Assembly (NCBI GenBank): GCA_016872155.1
Contig: VHBB01000003.1
Span: 62,001-126,000 of the forward strand
Source: Sphingomonadales bacterium
GTDB taxonomy: Bacteria; Bacteroidota; Bacteroidia; Chitinophagales; Chitinophagaceae
DNA: 64,000 nucleotides
Reading direction: 5' to 3'
Positions within the stretch are counted from its first letter, which is position 1. Each line of letters begins with the position of its first letter. This document shows, piece after piece, positions 45,392-53,677 of the stretch. Position numbers and translations under genes: made by a program. The notes under the pieces were generated by a model, which did not search any database, was not told where the DNA came from, and saw only the letters and a list, made by a program, of their open reading frames with translations.

Positions 45392-46051
45392 CGTAGAAGT
45401 CTCACCCAACCCGGTGGGGCTTTTTTGTTGCTGCTCAAAGGCCCTTACAAAATTATTGAACTCTTGCCCGTTGCTAAGACTCAATTTTTTCATAATACGT
45501 TGCTTGTGGGCCGACAGCGTAGAGGGGGCCAGATTAAGCAAGCGGGCTGCTTCTTTCATACTACTCTTTTCTGAGATCTTCTCGAGCACGGTAATTTCGC
45601 GCTTTGTAAGTTGATTGAGTCGAGCATCCACCTCGGTAAACACAAAGCCGTCACAAAGAATATGTAAGATGATACTTTGGGGCACATGCACCTTTCCGTT
45701 TAAAACGACCGACAGGGCAGCGAGTACCCCGTCGGAGCTATCTTGTTTTGAAAAACTACCATCCAGTCCATTTCGGTAGGCTTTTAAAACATCCTGCTGG
45801 TATTTATCAAATACGAAGACAACTTTCTTGAGGGGATCGGTTTTTTTGATCCCCAACAGCAAACTATTGACATCGGCCTCGTAAGCATCGATATCGAGCA
45901 GCAATAGATCGAAATGCGCGTTTAGTAATTGCTCATGAGTAACAGAGGCCGTGCGCATAATTTCAAATTGCAGACTTTCAGAAAGCTCTTGCAGCAACTT
46001 GACGATACCCTCTGCCAGCAGATGCGTTTCAAAACATAGCAGGACTTTCAT
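45389..46051 (-). CDS. Response regulator, receiver plus LuxR-type HTH, orphan
   Basis: A 220-residue regulator from the ATG at 46051; longer in-frame starts upstream add a non-conserved tail. The receiver domain has the phosphoacceptor Asp53 (LLLLDIDAYE) and the conserved Lys102 (FSKQDSS). The usual N-terminal acidic pair is weak: the segment reads CFETH. The HTH at about 150-210 (LTKREITVLEKISE, then AARLLNLAPSTLSAHKQRIMKKL) is NarL/LuxR-like. No histidine kinase is nearby, so its signal and targets are unknown. Its stop codon overlaps the 3' end of tRNA-Arg. Confidence 0.88.
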   Translation of the reverse strand: MKVLLCFETHLLAEGIVKLLQELSESLQFEIMRTASVTHEQLLNAHFDLLLLDIDAYEADVNSLLLGIKKTDPLKKVVFVFDKYQQDVLKAYRNGLDGSFSKQDSSDGVLAALSVVLNGKVHVPQSIILHILCDGFVFTEVDARLNQLTKREITVLEKISEKSSMKEAARLLNLAPSTLSAHKQRIMKKLSLSNGQEFNNFVRAFEQQQKSPTGLGETST

Positions 46052-46187
46052 GAAAACATTGAAAATTAAAACCAGTCGATCGCTTATAAAAAACACTAGC
46101 GGCTCATTTGAAATTATCAGTTTGGCCCTTTAAAATCCAGTAAACGACTTTTTTATTTACAACTAGCAATAATTGAATAATCATTAA

Positions 46188-46457
46188 CTAATTAATAGTT
46201 GTTTTTGCAATATTTACTTAATTCTAAGAAATTTTACAATATTAAGTGTAAACACTAAAAGAAATGCTTCTCAACTGCGTCATGTTGAGCTAGAAGAGAT
46301 CGGCTTACATTTTTACCGATTTGTAGAGCACCACATCGATCAATTAGAAAGAGATTACTTATTAGGCACCTATGAGCTACCTTTTGTGCACTATTGCTTT
46401 CGGCTTTTTGTAGATCACTACCGCACCATCCATACGGTAGAAAATAACAAAAATTAG
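46188..46457 (+). pseudogene. Coding-like open frame with no ATG/GTG/TTG start in its 5' part
   Basis: One plus-strand frame is open from 46188 to a TAG at 46455-46457. From about 46266 it reads like a real protein: SQLRHVELEEIGLHFYRF, then HHIDQLERDYL and YCFRLFVDHYRTIH, rich in His, Tyr, Phe and acidic residues. No in-frame ATG, GTG or TTG exists before this block; the only in-frame GTG is deep inside it. It may be the tail of a broken gene, a small gene with a rare start (an ATA is in frame at 46239), or chance. I recognise no family. Confidence 0.3.
46245..46256. promoter_or_regulatory. Perfect 12-base palindrome AGTGTAAACACT
   Basis: A perfect inverted repeat with 5-base arms and an AA centre, inside the AT-rich spacer. 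It has the form of a dimeric regulator's operator and could serve the response regulator or the open frame just downstream; no regulator can be assigned. Confidence 0.35.
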
Positions 46458-46496
46458 CCTGCACAAGACTTCGCCTAGCCTGGCAAACAAGAGGCC

Positions 46497-46504
46497 TATC
46501 TTTG
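46497..46504 (+). promoter_or_regulatory. Putative -7 box (TATCTTTG) for ung
   Basis: Exact TAnnTTTG ending 13 bases before the ung ATG. No -33 TTG at the usual spacing. Confidence 0.45.
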
Positions 46505-46517
46505 CGAAAACAGCGGG

Positions 46518-47189
46518 ATGAAAGTATCGATCGAGTCGTCATGGAAGGCCGTTCTCTCAACGGAGTTTAGTAAACCCTATTTTAAGCAACTGGCCCTTCA
46601 TTTAAAGACCGAAAAGCAGCAAAAAAAAGTTATTTACCCCGCTGGTAAGCTAATTTTTAATGCCTTTGACAGCACCCCATTTACCCAAGTAAAATTGGTC
46701 ATTTTAGGGCAAGACCCTTATCATGGTCCCGGGCAGGCACATGGCCTTAGTTTCTCGGTACCTGCCGGGGTTTCCCCGCCCCCTTCGCTTCTAAATATTT
46801 TTAAGGAATTGCAAACTGATACAGGCATGCCCATTCCCGGCTCGGGCGATCTTACCCCCTGGGCCCGTCAGGGTGTTTTTTTGCTCAATGCCTCTCTTAC
46901 CGTTCGCCAAGCGGAACCCATGAGCCATGCCCAGATCGGCTGGGCTTTTTTTACCGATGCGGTCATCAGATCGTTGAGCGAGAAAAAAGAGCACCTAGTC
47001 TTTCTGTTATGGGGCAAGTTTGCCAAAGAAAAAGCAGCGCTGATCGATAGCAGCAAACACCTGGTACTTACAGCGGCCCACCCCTCTCCACTTTCGGCCC
47101 ATCAAGGATTTTTAGGATGCAGGCATTTTTCGGCTGCCAACCAGTACCTCGTAAAAAACGGGATCGACCCCATTGACTGGCACTTGTAG
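46518..47189 (+). CDS. ung: Uracil-DNA glycosylase
   Basis: A 223-residue family 1 UDG that removes uracil from DNA in base excision repair. The water-activating motif is GQDPYHGPGQAHGLSFSVP with Asp66 and His69, and the DNA-intercalation loop is HPSPLSAHQGFLGC with the catalytic histidine. Length is normal. It is monocistronic with its own promoter box and converges with the lptD gene. Confidence 0.98.
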   Translation: MKVSIESSWKAVLSTEFSKPYFKQLALHLKTEKQQKKVIYPAGKLIFNAFDSTPFTQVKLVILGQDPYHGPGQAHGLSFSVPAGVSPPPSLLNIFKELQTDTGMPIPGSGDLTPWARQGVFLLNASLTVRQAEPMSHAQIGWAFFTDAVIRSLSEKKEHLVFLLWGKFAKEKAALIDSSKHLVLTAAHPSPLSAHQGFLGCRHFSAANQYLVKNGIDPIDWHL

Positions 47190-47220
47190 AGGGTTGAAAA
47201 AGCCAGGAAAAGAACTGAAC

Positions 47221-49908
47221 TTAAAAGCCGGTAAAGAAACGCGTCCGGTTAATGCGTAGATCTTGCAATAAGGAGGCCTTTGGCGAGATCGTAAAACTAA
47301 AAGAACGGGTAAACCCAACCGGAATTACATTGATGGCCAGTTGCCAGCAATGAAGATCACGATTAATCGCCATGGTCAGGTACTGCACATCTCCCCGACT
47401 CATGTCGATACTGGCAGAGCCAGACAATTTCCACTTGGGAGTAAGGTTAAAACTGCCGGCCAGATTGACCCCGCTTTGAAATTCTTTTTCGTATCCACTA
47501 AAGTCGGGGCGAAGCCGGCTAAAAAAAGAAAGGGAATAGCTAAGGTTAAGCTGCCACTGAATATTGAAATCGACGAACTCATTGGGATTTTGCTGCATGT
47601 ACTCGAGCAATCGTTGCTGGTCTCCTTGCAAGATCGGATCATTGAGTCGTTCTTCTGCTTGTTTTTTTCGAAGCTCCTCTTTTTTAGGGTCCTTGGGTTT
47701 GCTTTGAAAATTGGTACCAATGGCTACACTCCCCGAACTAATGCGGCCCAGACGAAAACGGCCTCCCTGCCAGGCATAACGATTGATCTCAAATCCATTC
47801 TTATCGGTTTGATACGGATTTAGACTAGTCGAAGCATTTATGTTGATCTTGTCAAACAGTGTCGTGCGCAAGTAAAAGGGAATTTCGCGAGAGAGATTCA
47901 TAGAGTCGCGCAACAGATCGTAGGTGGCGCTAAATCCGAATCCGTCTAGTAAGACCACCTTTTTTATAGCCGCCTTGCCGGTATCTTTTTTAGAACGGTA
48001 TTTCATCTCCAGGTTATTGTCGACACCGAATTGAACGGTTCCGGAGCGTCTCGTAGACGTATTGTACAAGAATTGTCCTTCCATGTCGTTGTAGTAAAGA
48101 ATTCGGCCGGTCGTATCGACTTGTGTACTAAAAATTCGGTTCTTATTAAAGTCTGGGGTATAGCTGAGCGCAAGTTGCGGACGAATGATATGCCGCATGG
48201 CCATAATGCGAGAGCGCTTAAACTGATACATTCCATAAAGCGCCGTATTAAACCCCAACGAAATACTGGCTCGCTGGTCAATAAACAACCCCTTTTGTGT
48301 GATCGTATCGACCTTTTTACGGTTGGCGTTCCACCCATACCTGGTAACGCGCTGCAACCAGCTCTGGTTATAACTAATTCCCGGAGAAACAATTACACGT
48401 CCACCCAAGATCGGTGGCAAGGCCAGCACAATAGGAACAGAATGATTGGCCATCCACTGCGCCGTATCGAGCAGATACCGCATAAAGGGCTTTACCCCGT
48501 TTTTTCCATAAGAGAGCGTATCAAAAAAACTAAAAGAATTAGAGAAGGTCGCATTATAACCCACGGCTAGTTTCTCGTACCAACGGGCTTCGCCGGCCGC
48601 ATTTCTTCTTTCGAACGGGTAGATGTTATTGAGGGTAAAGGCGCCATTAGGAAGAGAGATGTTGATCAGCCCGATGTTATTGTTCTGGTTATGATTGGCA
48701 CTGAGCGAAATGTTATAGGGCTTGTTCTTCCAGGTTTTCGAAAAAGTAATGGAAGAGCCCAGCATGTTTTGAAAAGGAAGCACCGCATTGCCGGGAATAC
48801 TGCGGTTATATTTTGTAGAGCCGGCATTGACGTTGGCACTGAACGTAACACCGGGTCGAGCCCGACCATCTACGGCATGAGACCAAGAGATATTAAAAAC
48901 ACGCGTTTTATTAAAATCAGGATCGCCCTTAAAATTTTGTTTTGATGAACGAAAATCGAGACCAAAGCCCCCATTGTACCTGTATCGTCTACGGTACGAA
49001 GTGCGCGCGCTCGCTGCCCACTCGCCGTACGAAAAAAGATCGGCCGTAAGCTGGGCATCCCAATAATCATTGATTACCTTGTAATAACCCATTCCCTGCA
49101 AGCCAAGACCCCGTTGTTCATCATTCATAAAATTGGGACGCATGAGCCCAGAGTGTCTTCCTTGGTTAAGCGGATAAAACCCAAAAGGAACATAGATGGG
49201 CATTGGCACGCCTTCGAATTCTGGATGAGCCGGGCCCGATACGGCCAACTGCTGATTGATCATTTTCATTTTTCCCGACACAAAGGCAAAATGAGGCTCG
49301 TCGAGCATACAAGTGGTAAAGCGCGCCTCTTTGATAAACGTGGTGGTGGGGCTTACCTTCTTGGCTTGCTCGCCAATTACAAGCATCTCACCTTGCTTGG
49401 TATATGTCTTTTTAGTAACCCCCACTTGCGTTCGAAAATTATAAAAGATCGTGTCGTTGGTCATCTCTGTCTCGCCCGTCTTAAAAACGGCGGCTTCTAG
49501 CGTGCCTCCGGTACTATCGACCGTGCGAACGGCTTTGACCACTTTTGTTTGTTGATCTAGTTCTACTGTAGGGGCAGCGAGCGTCATGTCGGTATACGCC
49601 GTATTGGTCTTTCCATAAATGATCAATTTTTTTTGACGTACCAACACGACCGCCGAGTCAGTGGCCTGGTACTTGATCGGTGCCTCTAAGGTGTCTTTAG
49701 ATCGCTTGATTTGAAAAGTATCTGTTGTCGCCATTGTCGTTGGCGCGGGTTTTGATACAGGAACCGTATCGAGCGTTGTTAATGAATAGCCAAATCGCTC
49801 AATAGAGGCAGCGTACACCGTGGTTATACACGGCTGGGTATAAATTAAACCCGACAGGAGTACCCCCAATAAGCAGCAATTTGGCTTAAATTTGTATGCT
49901 AGGTTCAT
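47221..49908 (-). CDS. lptD: LPS-assembly outer membrane protein LptD-like
   Basis: An 895-residue outer-membrane protein from the ATG at 49908; the frame opens further upstream but the added part is not signal-like and crosses the promoter box. A hydrophobic N-terminal segment serves as signal sequence. An OstA/LptA-like beta-jellyroll region follows (about 100-250, for example LIIYGKTNTAYTDMTLAAPTVELD), then a large beta-barrel rich in aromatic and Asn/Ser/Thr residues. It is expected to insert LPS in the outer leaflet with LptE. It is divergent from the amidase-mlaD-ostA genes. Confidence 0.88.
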   Translation of the reverse strand: MNLAYKFKPNCCLLGVLLSGLIYTQPCITTVYAASIERFGYSLTTLDTVPVSKPAPTTMATTDTFQIKRSKDTLEAPIKYQATDSAVVLVRQKKLIIYGKTNTAYTDMTLAAPTVELDQQTKVVKAVRTVDSTGGTLEAAVFKTGETEMTNDTIFYNFRTQVGVTKKTYTKQGEMLVIGEQAKKVSPTTTFIKEARFTTCMLDEPHFAFVSGKMKMINQQLAVSGPAHPEFEGVPMPIYVPFGFYPLNQGRHSGLMRPNFMNDEQRGLGLQGMGYYKVINDYWDAQLTADLFSYGEWAASARTSYRRRYRYNGGFGLDFRSSKQNFKGDPDFNKTRVFNISWSHAVDGRARPGVTFSANVNAGSTKYNRSIPGNAVLPFQNMLGSSITFSKTWKNKPYNISLSANHNQNNNIGLINISLPNGAFTLNNIYPFERRNAAGEARWYEKLAVGYNATFSNSFSFFDTLSYGKNGVKPFMRYLLDTAQWMANHSVPIVLALPPILGGRVIVSPGISYNQSWLQRVTRYGWNANRKKVDTITQKGLFIDQRASISLGFNTALYGMYQFKRSRIMAMRHIIRPQLALSYTPDFNKNRIFSTQVDTTGRILYYNDMEGQFLYNTSTRRSGTVQFGVDNNLEMKYRSKKDTGKAAIKKVVLLDGFGFSATYDLLRDSMNLSREIPFYLRTTLFDKININASTSLNPYQTDKNGFEINRYAWQGGRFRLGRISSGSVAIGTNFQSKPKDPKKEELRKKQAEERLNDPILQGDQQRLLEYMQQNPNEFVDFNIQWQLNLSYSLSFFSRLRPDFSGYEKEFQSGVNLAGSFNLTPKWKLSGSASIDMSRGDVQYLTMAINRDLHCWQLAINVIPVGFTRSFSFTISPKASLLQDLRINRTRFFTGF

Positions 49909-49917
49909 GCAGCGGGG

Positions 49918-49925
49918 CAAATGTA
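49918..49925 (-). promoter_or_regulatory. Putative -7 box (TACATTTG) for lptD
   Basis: Exact TAnnTTTG ending 9 bases before the lptD ATG at 49908, in the 85-base divergent spacer. It supports that start and implies a very short leader. Confidence 0.45.
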
Positions 49926-49993
49926 AATCTTTATGCCCTCTATAGCGGCTGCCCGGACCCAACAAATTGTGAATATTGCCTTTTTCTAACCCT

Positions 49994-50998
49994 ATGACCA
50001 ACAGAGTTCTACTTCTTTTTATTCTGGCCGCCGGTTGCATCAGTGTGTCTTCTTTTGTCCGCGAAACCCCCGTTCCCAAAAAAAAGAAAGTCATCAACAC
50101 CATCGTGATCGATCCGGGTCATGGCGGATCGGACGCCGGAGCCATGGGACAGTATTCGACCGAGAAAGAGATCTGCTTGGCTGTTTCGCTAAAACTGGGT
50201 GCCCTAATCAGAAACGAATTTCCTGACCTCAACATACTTTTTACACGCGAAACAGATACGTACCCCGAGCTGCACGACCGTGCAAAATTTGCCAACGAGA
50301 ACAAAGGAGATCTTTATCTCTGCGTTCACGTAAATGCGGCCGGTGGCCGAAGAAAAGCGGAGTTGATCGGTTACAAGACCGTTACTTACTATACCGGCAA
50401 AGGGGCCAGCAGAAAAAAAAGGACCAAGCGGGTTCCGCAATATCGTTACACGAACCTTCCCAGCGAAGCCAAAGGCACCGAGACCTACATTTGGGGAGCC
50501 CACCGCAGCGAAGACAAAGAATTGGCCATTATAGAGAATGCCCCCATGCTGCGCGAAGAGAACTTCGAAAAAAACTATGGTAATATCGATGTCAACTCAC
50601 CGGAGTTCATTGCCATCTCGCTCTTAAAGACCAAACAATATTTTAAAAGGAGTGCCACGCTGGCGGGTTTTATACAAGACGAATTTGTAAAAGTAGGGCG
50701 AGTGGACCGCGATGTAAGACAACGAGGAATCGGTATTTGGGTTCTGCAGGCTACGGCTATGCCCAGCGTGCTTGTTGAAACCGGATTTATCTCTAACCCC
50801 GACGAAGAGCAATACCTTAACAGCAACGAAGGACAAGAAGAATTATCGGCTTGCATCGTAAGGGCGTTAAAGAACTATATAGCCTGGCTGGAGCAGCGGC
50901 AAAACGGAACAGGCCAAGAACCTCCTGCGCAAGGGTATAGCAGTAATCTCTCTTTTTTACAGCAAGTAGCGGCCGCAGAAAAACATCGTCATCCATGA
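49994..50998 (+). CDS. N-acetylmuramoyl-L-alanine amidase (Amidase_3)
   Basis: A 334-residue zinc amidase that cuts the stem peptide from peptidoglycan. The start is the ATG at 49994; a TTG 18 bases upstream is in frame but less likely. The N terminus is a signal peptide with a lipobox-like LAAGC (Cys15). Zinc and catalytic residues are seen in VIDPGHGGSDAGAMG (His43), the TEKEI glutamate, CVHVNA and the late VLVETGFISN glutamate. A roughly 70-residue insert rich in basic residues follows HVNA. Its stop overlaps the mlaD start by 4 bases (ATGA). Confidence 0.92.
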   Translation: MTNRVLLLFILAAGCISVSSFVRETPVPKKKKVINTIVIDPGHGGSDAGAMGQYSTEKEICLAVSLKLGALIRNEFPDLNILFTRETDTYPELHDRAKFANENKGDLYLCVHVNAAGGRRKAELIGYKTVTYYTGKGASRKKRTKRVPQYRYTNLPSEAKGTETYIWGAHRSEDKELAIIENAPMLREENFEKNYGNIDVNSPEFIAISLLKTKQYFKRSATLAGFIQDEFVKVGRVDRDVRQRGIGIWVLQATAMPSVLVETGFISNPDEEQYLNSNEGQEELSACIVRALKNYIAWLEQRQNGTGQEPPAQGYSSNLSFLQQVAAAEKHRHP

Positions 50999-51996
50999 AG
51001 ATCAGTAACGAGACAAAAGTAGGAGCACTTACCATTTTGGCCCTGGCCTTGCTTTTTATAGGGTTTAATTACCTAAAGGGCAGAGATGTGTTTAGCCGAT
51101 CCAAAAAGATCTATGCGGTCTTTACCGATCTGGGAAGTTTGGAAAAATCAAACGAAGTAAAGATCAACGGCCTTCCAATAGGTTCCGTCTATGATAAAAG
51201 AGAAAAAGATAAGGATGTAAGTGCCATTGTCGTAACCATACAATTGACGCGCGACATTAATATTCCCAAAAATTCGGTAGCCTACATCTCGTCGAGTCTG
51301 GTCGGCTCTTCTTATATCGTAATTGAGCGAGGCAACAGTAGTGAGCTCTTGCAAGACGAAGATACCATCGCCACCAGGCTAGAGACCGGCATCTTAGGCG
51401 ATGTTAAGGCCCAGCTTGATCCTACGATTAGCAGTGTCAGAAATATCTTGGATTCGCTCAAAAAGACACTAGGCGGTATCAATCAATTACTCGATACCGA
51501 AAACAGGAACAACCTAAAACAGACCATGGCCAACCTCAACACGGCAAGTGCCAATTTAAATATGTTACTCAATAGCGAGAGTGGTGCCTTGGCCCGCTCA
51601 CTACAAAATGCCGAGGACTTTACGGGTACACTCAAGGCAAGCAGTCAAGATATCAAGGCCACACTTCAAAACACAAAGAGGGTCAGCGAGCAACTCGCTG
51701 CCATGCCGTTGGCGGCAACGGTCGATTCGCTGGAGCAATTGATCGGTTCGTTAAGAAGCACGCTGCAAAGCATTAATCAAGGTAAAGGCACCCTGGGTGG
51801 GCTGTTGCAAGACCGCACCCTTTACGATCAATTACAACAAACTGTGCTAAGTGCCGAGATATTGATGGATGATCTGCGCACGCATCCCAAGCGATACGTT
51901 CAAGTATCGGTGTTTGGAAAAAAAGATAAATCCACGCCGCTTAGTTCTCCTGCAAAAAAGACCCCGCTTTCCGACCCCGCCCATGATAAACAATAA
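50995..51996 (+). CDS. mlaD: MlaD/MCE-domain lipid transport protein
   Basis: A 333-residue protein anchored by one N-terminal membrane helix (VGALTILALALLFIGFNYLKG) and carrying an MCE domain at about residues 35-120 (YAVFTDLGSLEKSNEVKING, then AYISSSLVGSSYIVIERG). The C-terminal part is a long helical, coiled-coil-like region with repeated Leu/Ser/Asn. MCE proteins form periplasmic lipid channels for phospholipid transport between membranes. The matching MlaE permease and MlaF ATPase are not in the window. It overlaps the amidase by 4 bases and the OstA-like gene by 14. Confidence 0.9.
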   Translation: MKISNETKVGALTILALALLFIGFNYLKGRDVFSRSKKIYAVFTDLGSLEKSNEVKINGLPIGSVYDKREKDKDVSAIVVTIQLTRDINIPKNSVAYISSSLVGSSYIVIERGNSSELLQDEDTIATRLETGILGDVKAQLDPTISSVRNILDSLKKTLGGINQLLDTENRNNLKQTMANLNTASANLNMLLNSESGALARSLQNAEDFTGTLKASSQDIKATLQNTKRVSEQLAAMPLAATVDSLEQLIGSLRSTLQSINQGKGTLGGLLQDRTLYDQLQQTVLSAEILMDDLRTHPKRYVQVSVFGKKDKSTPLSSPAKKTPLSDPAHDKQ

Positions 51997-53578
51997 GGCA
52001 TTTCGAGGCCTTTTCGGCAGCTTACTATTGCTTGCTTGTTCGAGTTTATTACAAGCCCAGCAGCCTACAGTGTTGGCTGACACCAACCGGGTGCAGATCG
52101 TAGGAGCCGAACGGTTAACGTTGCTAAAAAAAGACGATAGTACCAGTTTGCAGATCTTGGCGGGACAGGTACAACTACAACAAGGAAAGACCTTGTTTTT
52201 TTGCGACAGCTGCGTGCTCAATAACGATCTTCAACTTTTTGAGGCCTGGGGCAACGTACAGATCAAAGACAATGACAGCATCAATGTATTTGCTCGTCAT
52301 CTCCGCTATATAATCGATAAGAAACTCGCCTATCTAGACGGAGGCGTTCGTCTATCGGATGGAAAAGCACAACTTACCACGCCCGATCTCGAATACGATC
52401 TTAACACCGACATGGGCATCTACAAAAAAGGTGGACGACTCGTTAACAAAAAAACGATACTTACCAGTAAAGAAGGATACTACTACGCCTCCCTCAAAGA
52501 GGTCTATTTCAAAAATCAGGTCTACTTAAAAGACCCCGGATACGAGATCAAGACCGACTCTCTTCTCTACAATACCGCTACCCAAACCAATCGGTTTATA
52601 GCACAAACGCTGATTGTGGATAGTTCCGGAAGAAGCATCCAAACCTCGGACGGCTTTTATTCGACCAGCACCGGCAAAGCAGAATTTGGAAAACGCCCCG
52701 TTATTAAAGATGGTCCCACTACCATTGTGGGTGACCGTGTAGCTTTCGATGATAGTTCGGGAACCTCGCAGGCAGCCGGTAATGTAATTATTATCGATAC
52801 CGCGCAGGGCACTACCCTGCTGGCCGGCGAAGTCTTTAGAGATAACAAGAAAGAGCGCTTTTTAGCCACTAAAAAACCATTGCTTATTATAGAACAAGAG
52901 CGGGACTCCATATATGTAACGGCCGATACGATCTACTCGGCAACAACTCCGGAACTAACTACTACTTCGATTAAGACCCCAAAAAAAGACAGTGTAGTCG
53001 CTGTTAAGGATAGCACTGCTCGGTTTCTGGAGGCTTTTCATCATGTGCGCATCTTTTCTGATTCTTTGCAAGCGGTCTGCGATAGCCTTTACTATTCGTA
53101 CAAAGACTCGACCTACCGACTCTATACCGATCCGGTAATCTGGTCGAACGGAAGTCAAATTACCGGCGACACGGTGTTGTTGTTTACCAAGAATAAAAAA
53201 CCCGAACGATTAAAAGTGTTCGAGAACAGCATGCTGGTGCAAGAGCAAGAGCCGGGTCTCTATAACCAGATCGCCTCCATTCGTATGGATGGTTTTTTTT
53301 CGAAAGGAGAACTAGACTCTGTTCGAGCGCTGGGGCAAGCCAAGACCATTTATTACATTCAAGACGAGGATAGCGCTTACACGGGTATCAACGAATCGAG
53401 CAGTGATATTATAGATATTTATTTACTCGAAAAAGAACTAGACAAGATCGTCCTTCGCAACGAGGTCTCCGGCACCCTTTGGCCCATTGGTCAAAAAGAT
53501 CCGCTGCTCATGAGACTGCCCAAGTTTCGGTGGCTCGAGAACAGAAGGCCTAAAACAAGGCTTGAGATTATAGAATAA
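51983..53578 (+). CDS. OstA/LptA-like periplasmic protein
   Basis: A 531-residue exported protein from the ATG at 51983, which gives a clear signal peptide (FGSLLLLACSSLLQAQ); the frame is open further upstream inside mlaD but that part is not credible. The mature protein has repeated beta-strand blocks of the OstA type (LQILAGQVQLQQGKTLFFCDSC, then LEYDLNTDMGIYKKGG), the fold of LptA that bridges LPS across the periplasm. It is about three times the length of E. coli LptA, as usual in Bacteroidota. The 14-base overlap with mlaD suggests coupled translation and a joint envelope role. Confidence 0.85.
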   Translation: MINNKAFRGLFGSLLLLACSSLLQAQQPTVLADTNRVQIVGAERLTLLKKDDSTSLQILAGQVQLQQGKTLFFCDSCVLNNDLQLFEAWGNVQIKDNDSINVFARHLRYIIDKKLAYLDGGVRLSDGKAQLTTPDLEYDLNTDMGIYKKGGRLVNKKTILTSKEGYYYASLKEVYFKNQVYLKDPGYEIKTDSLLYNTATQTNRFIAQTLIVDSSGRSIQTSDGFYSTSTGKAEFGKRPVIKDGPTTIVGDRVAFDDSSGTSQAAGNVIIIDTAQGTTLLAGEVFRDNKKERFLATKKPLLIIEQERDSIYVTADTIYSATTPELTTTSIKTPKKDSVVAVKDSTARFLEAFHHVRIFSDSLQAVCDSLYYSYKDSTYRLYTDPVIWSNGSQITGDTVLLFTKNKKPERLKVFENSMLVQEQEPGLYNQIASIRMDGFFSKGELDSVRALGQAKTIYYIQDEDSAYTGINESSSDIIDIYLLEKELDKIVLRNEVSGTLWPIGQKDPLLMRLPKFRWLENRRPKTRLEIIE

Positions 53579-53604
53579 TCTGACAATCAGTTATTTTGAA
53601 GGAT

Positions 53605-53624
53605 TTTTATCGGGTTTTATCGGG
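53605..53624. repeat. Tandem 10-base repeat TTTTATCGGG upstream of the DeoR regulator
   Basis: Two perfect, directly adjacent copies, with a partial third (TTTTT), 54 bases before the regulator's ATG. One helical turn of spacing fits binding of adjacent protein subunits to the same DNA face, so autoregulation is possible. Confidence 0.45.
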
Positions 53625-53677
53625 TTTTTGCGTTTAATTGCGGTATTTCGTTTATTTTGTAGTCGAGAATCTAACGA

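Larger units (their letters stand above)
46052..46517. other. Longest spacer in the window; AT-rich, with palindromes and a start-less open frame
   Basis: 466 bases between the response regulator and ung. The left half is markedly AT-rich. It contains AACTA-ATTAA-TAGTT (46186-46200), AGTGT-AA-ACACT (46245-46256) and a CTCAAC/GTTGAG stem (46270-46289). The right half looks coding in one frame on the plus strand (described separately). The ung promoter box lies at its right end. I see no RNA gene I can name. Confidence 0.6.

Noticed and set aside
46255-46560. Minus-strand 101-codon open frame in the long spacer
   Set aside because: It overlaps the ung promoter and 5' end in antisense, has an unnatural Arg/Ser/Cys composition, and the opposite frame looks more protein-like.
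49909-50103. Sixty-five extra residues at the LptD N terminus
   Set aside because: They are antisense to the start of the amidase gene, lie over the promoter box and hide the signal sequence that starts at the ATG 49908.
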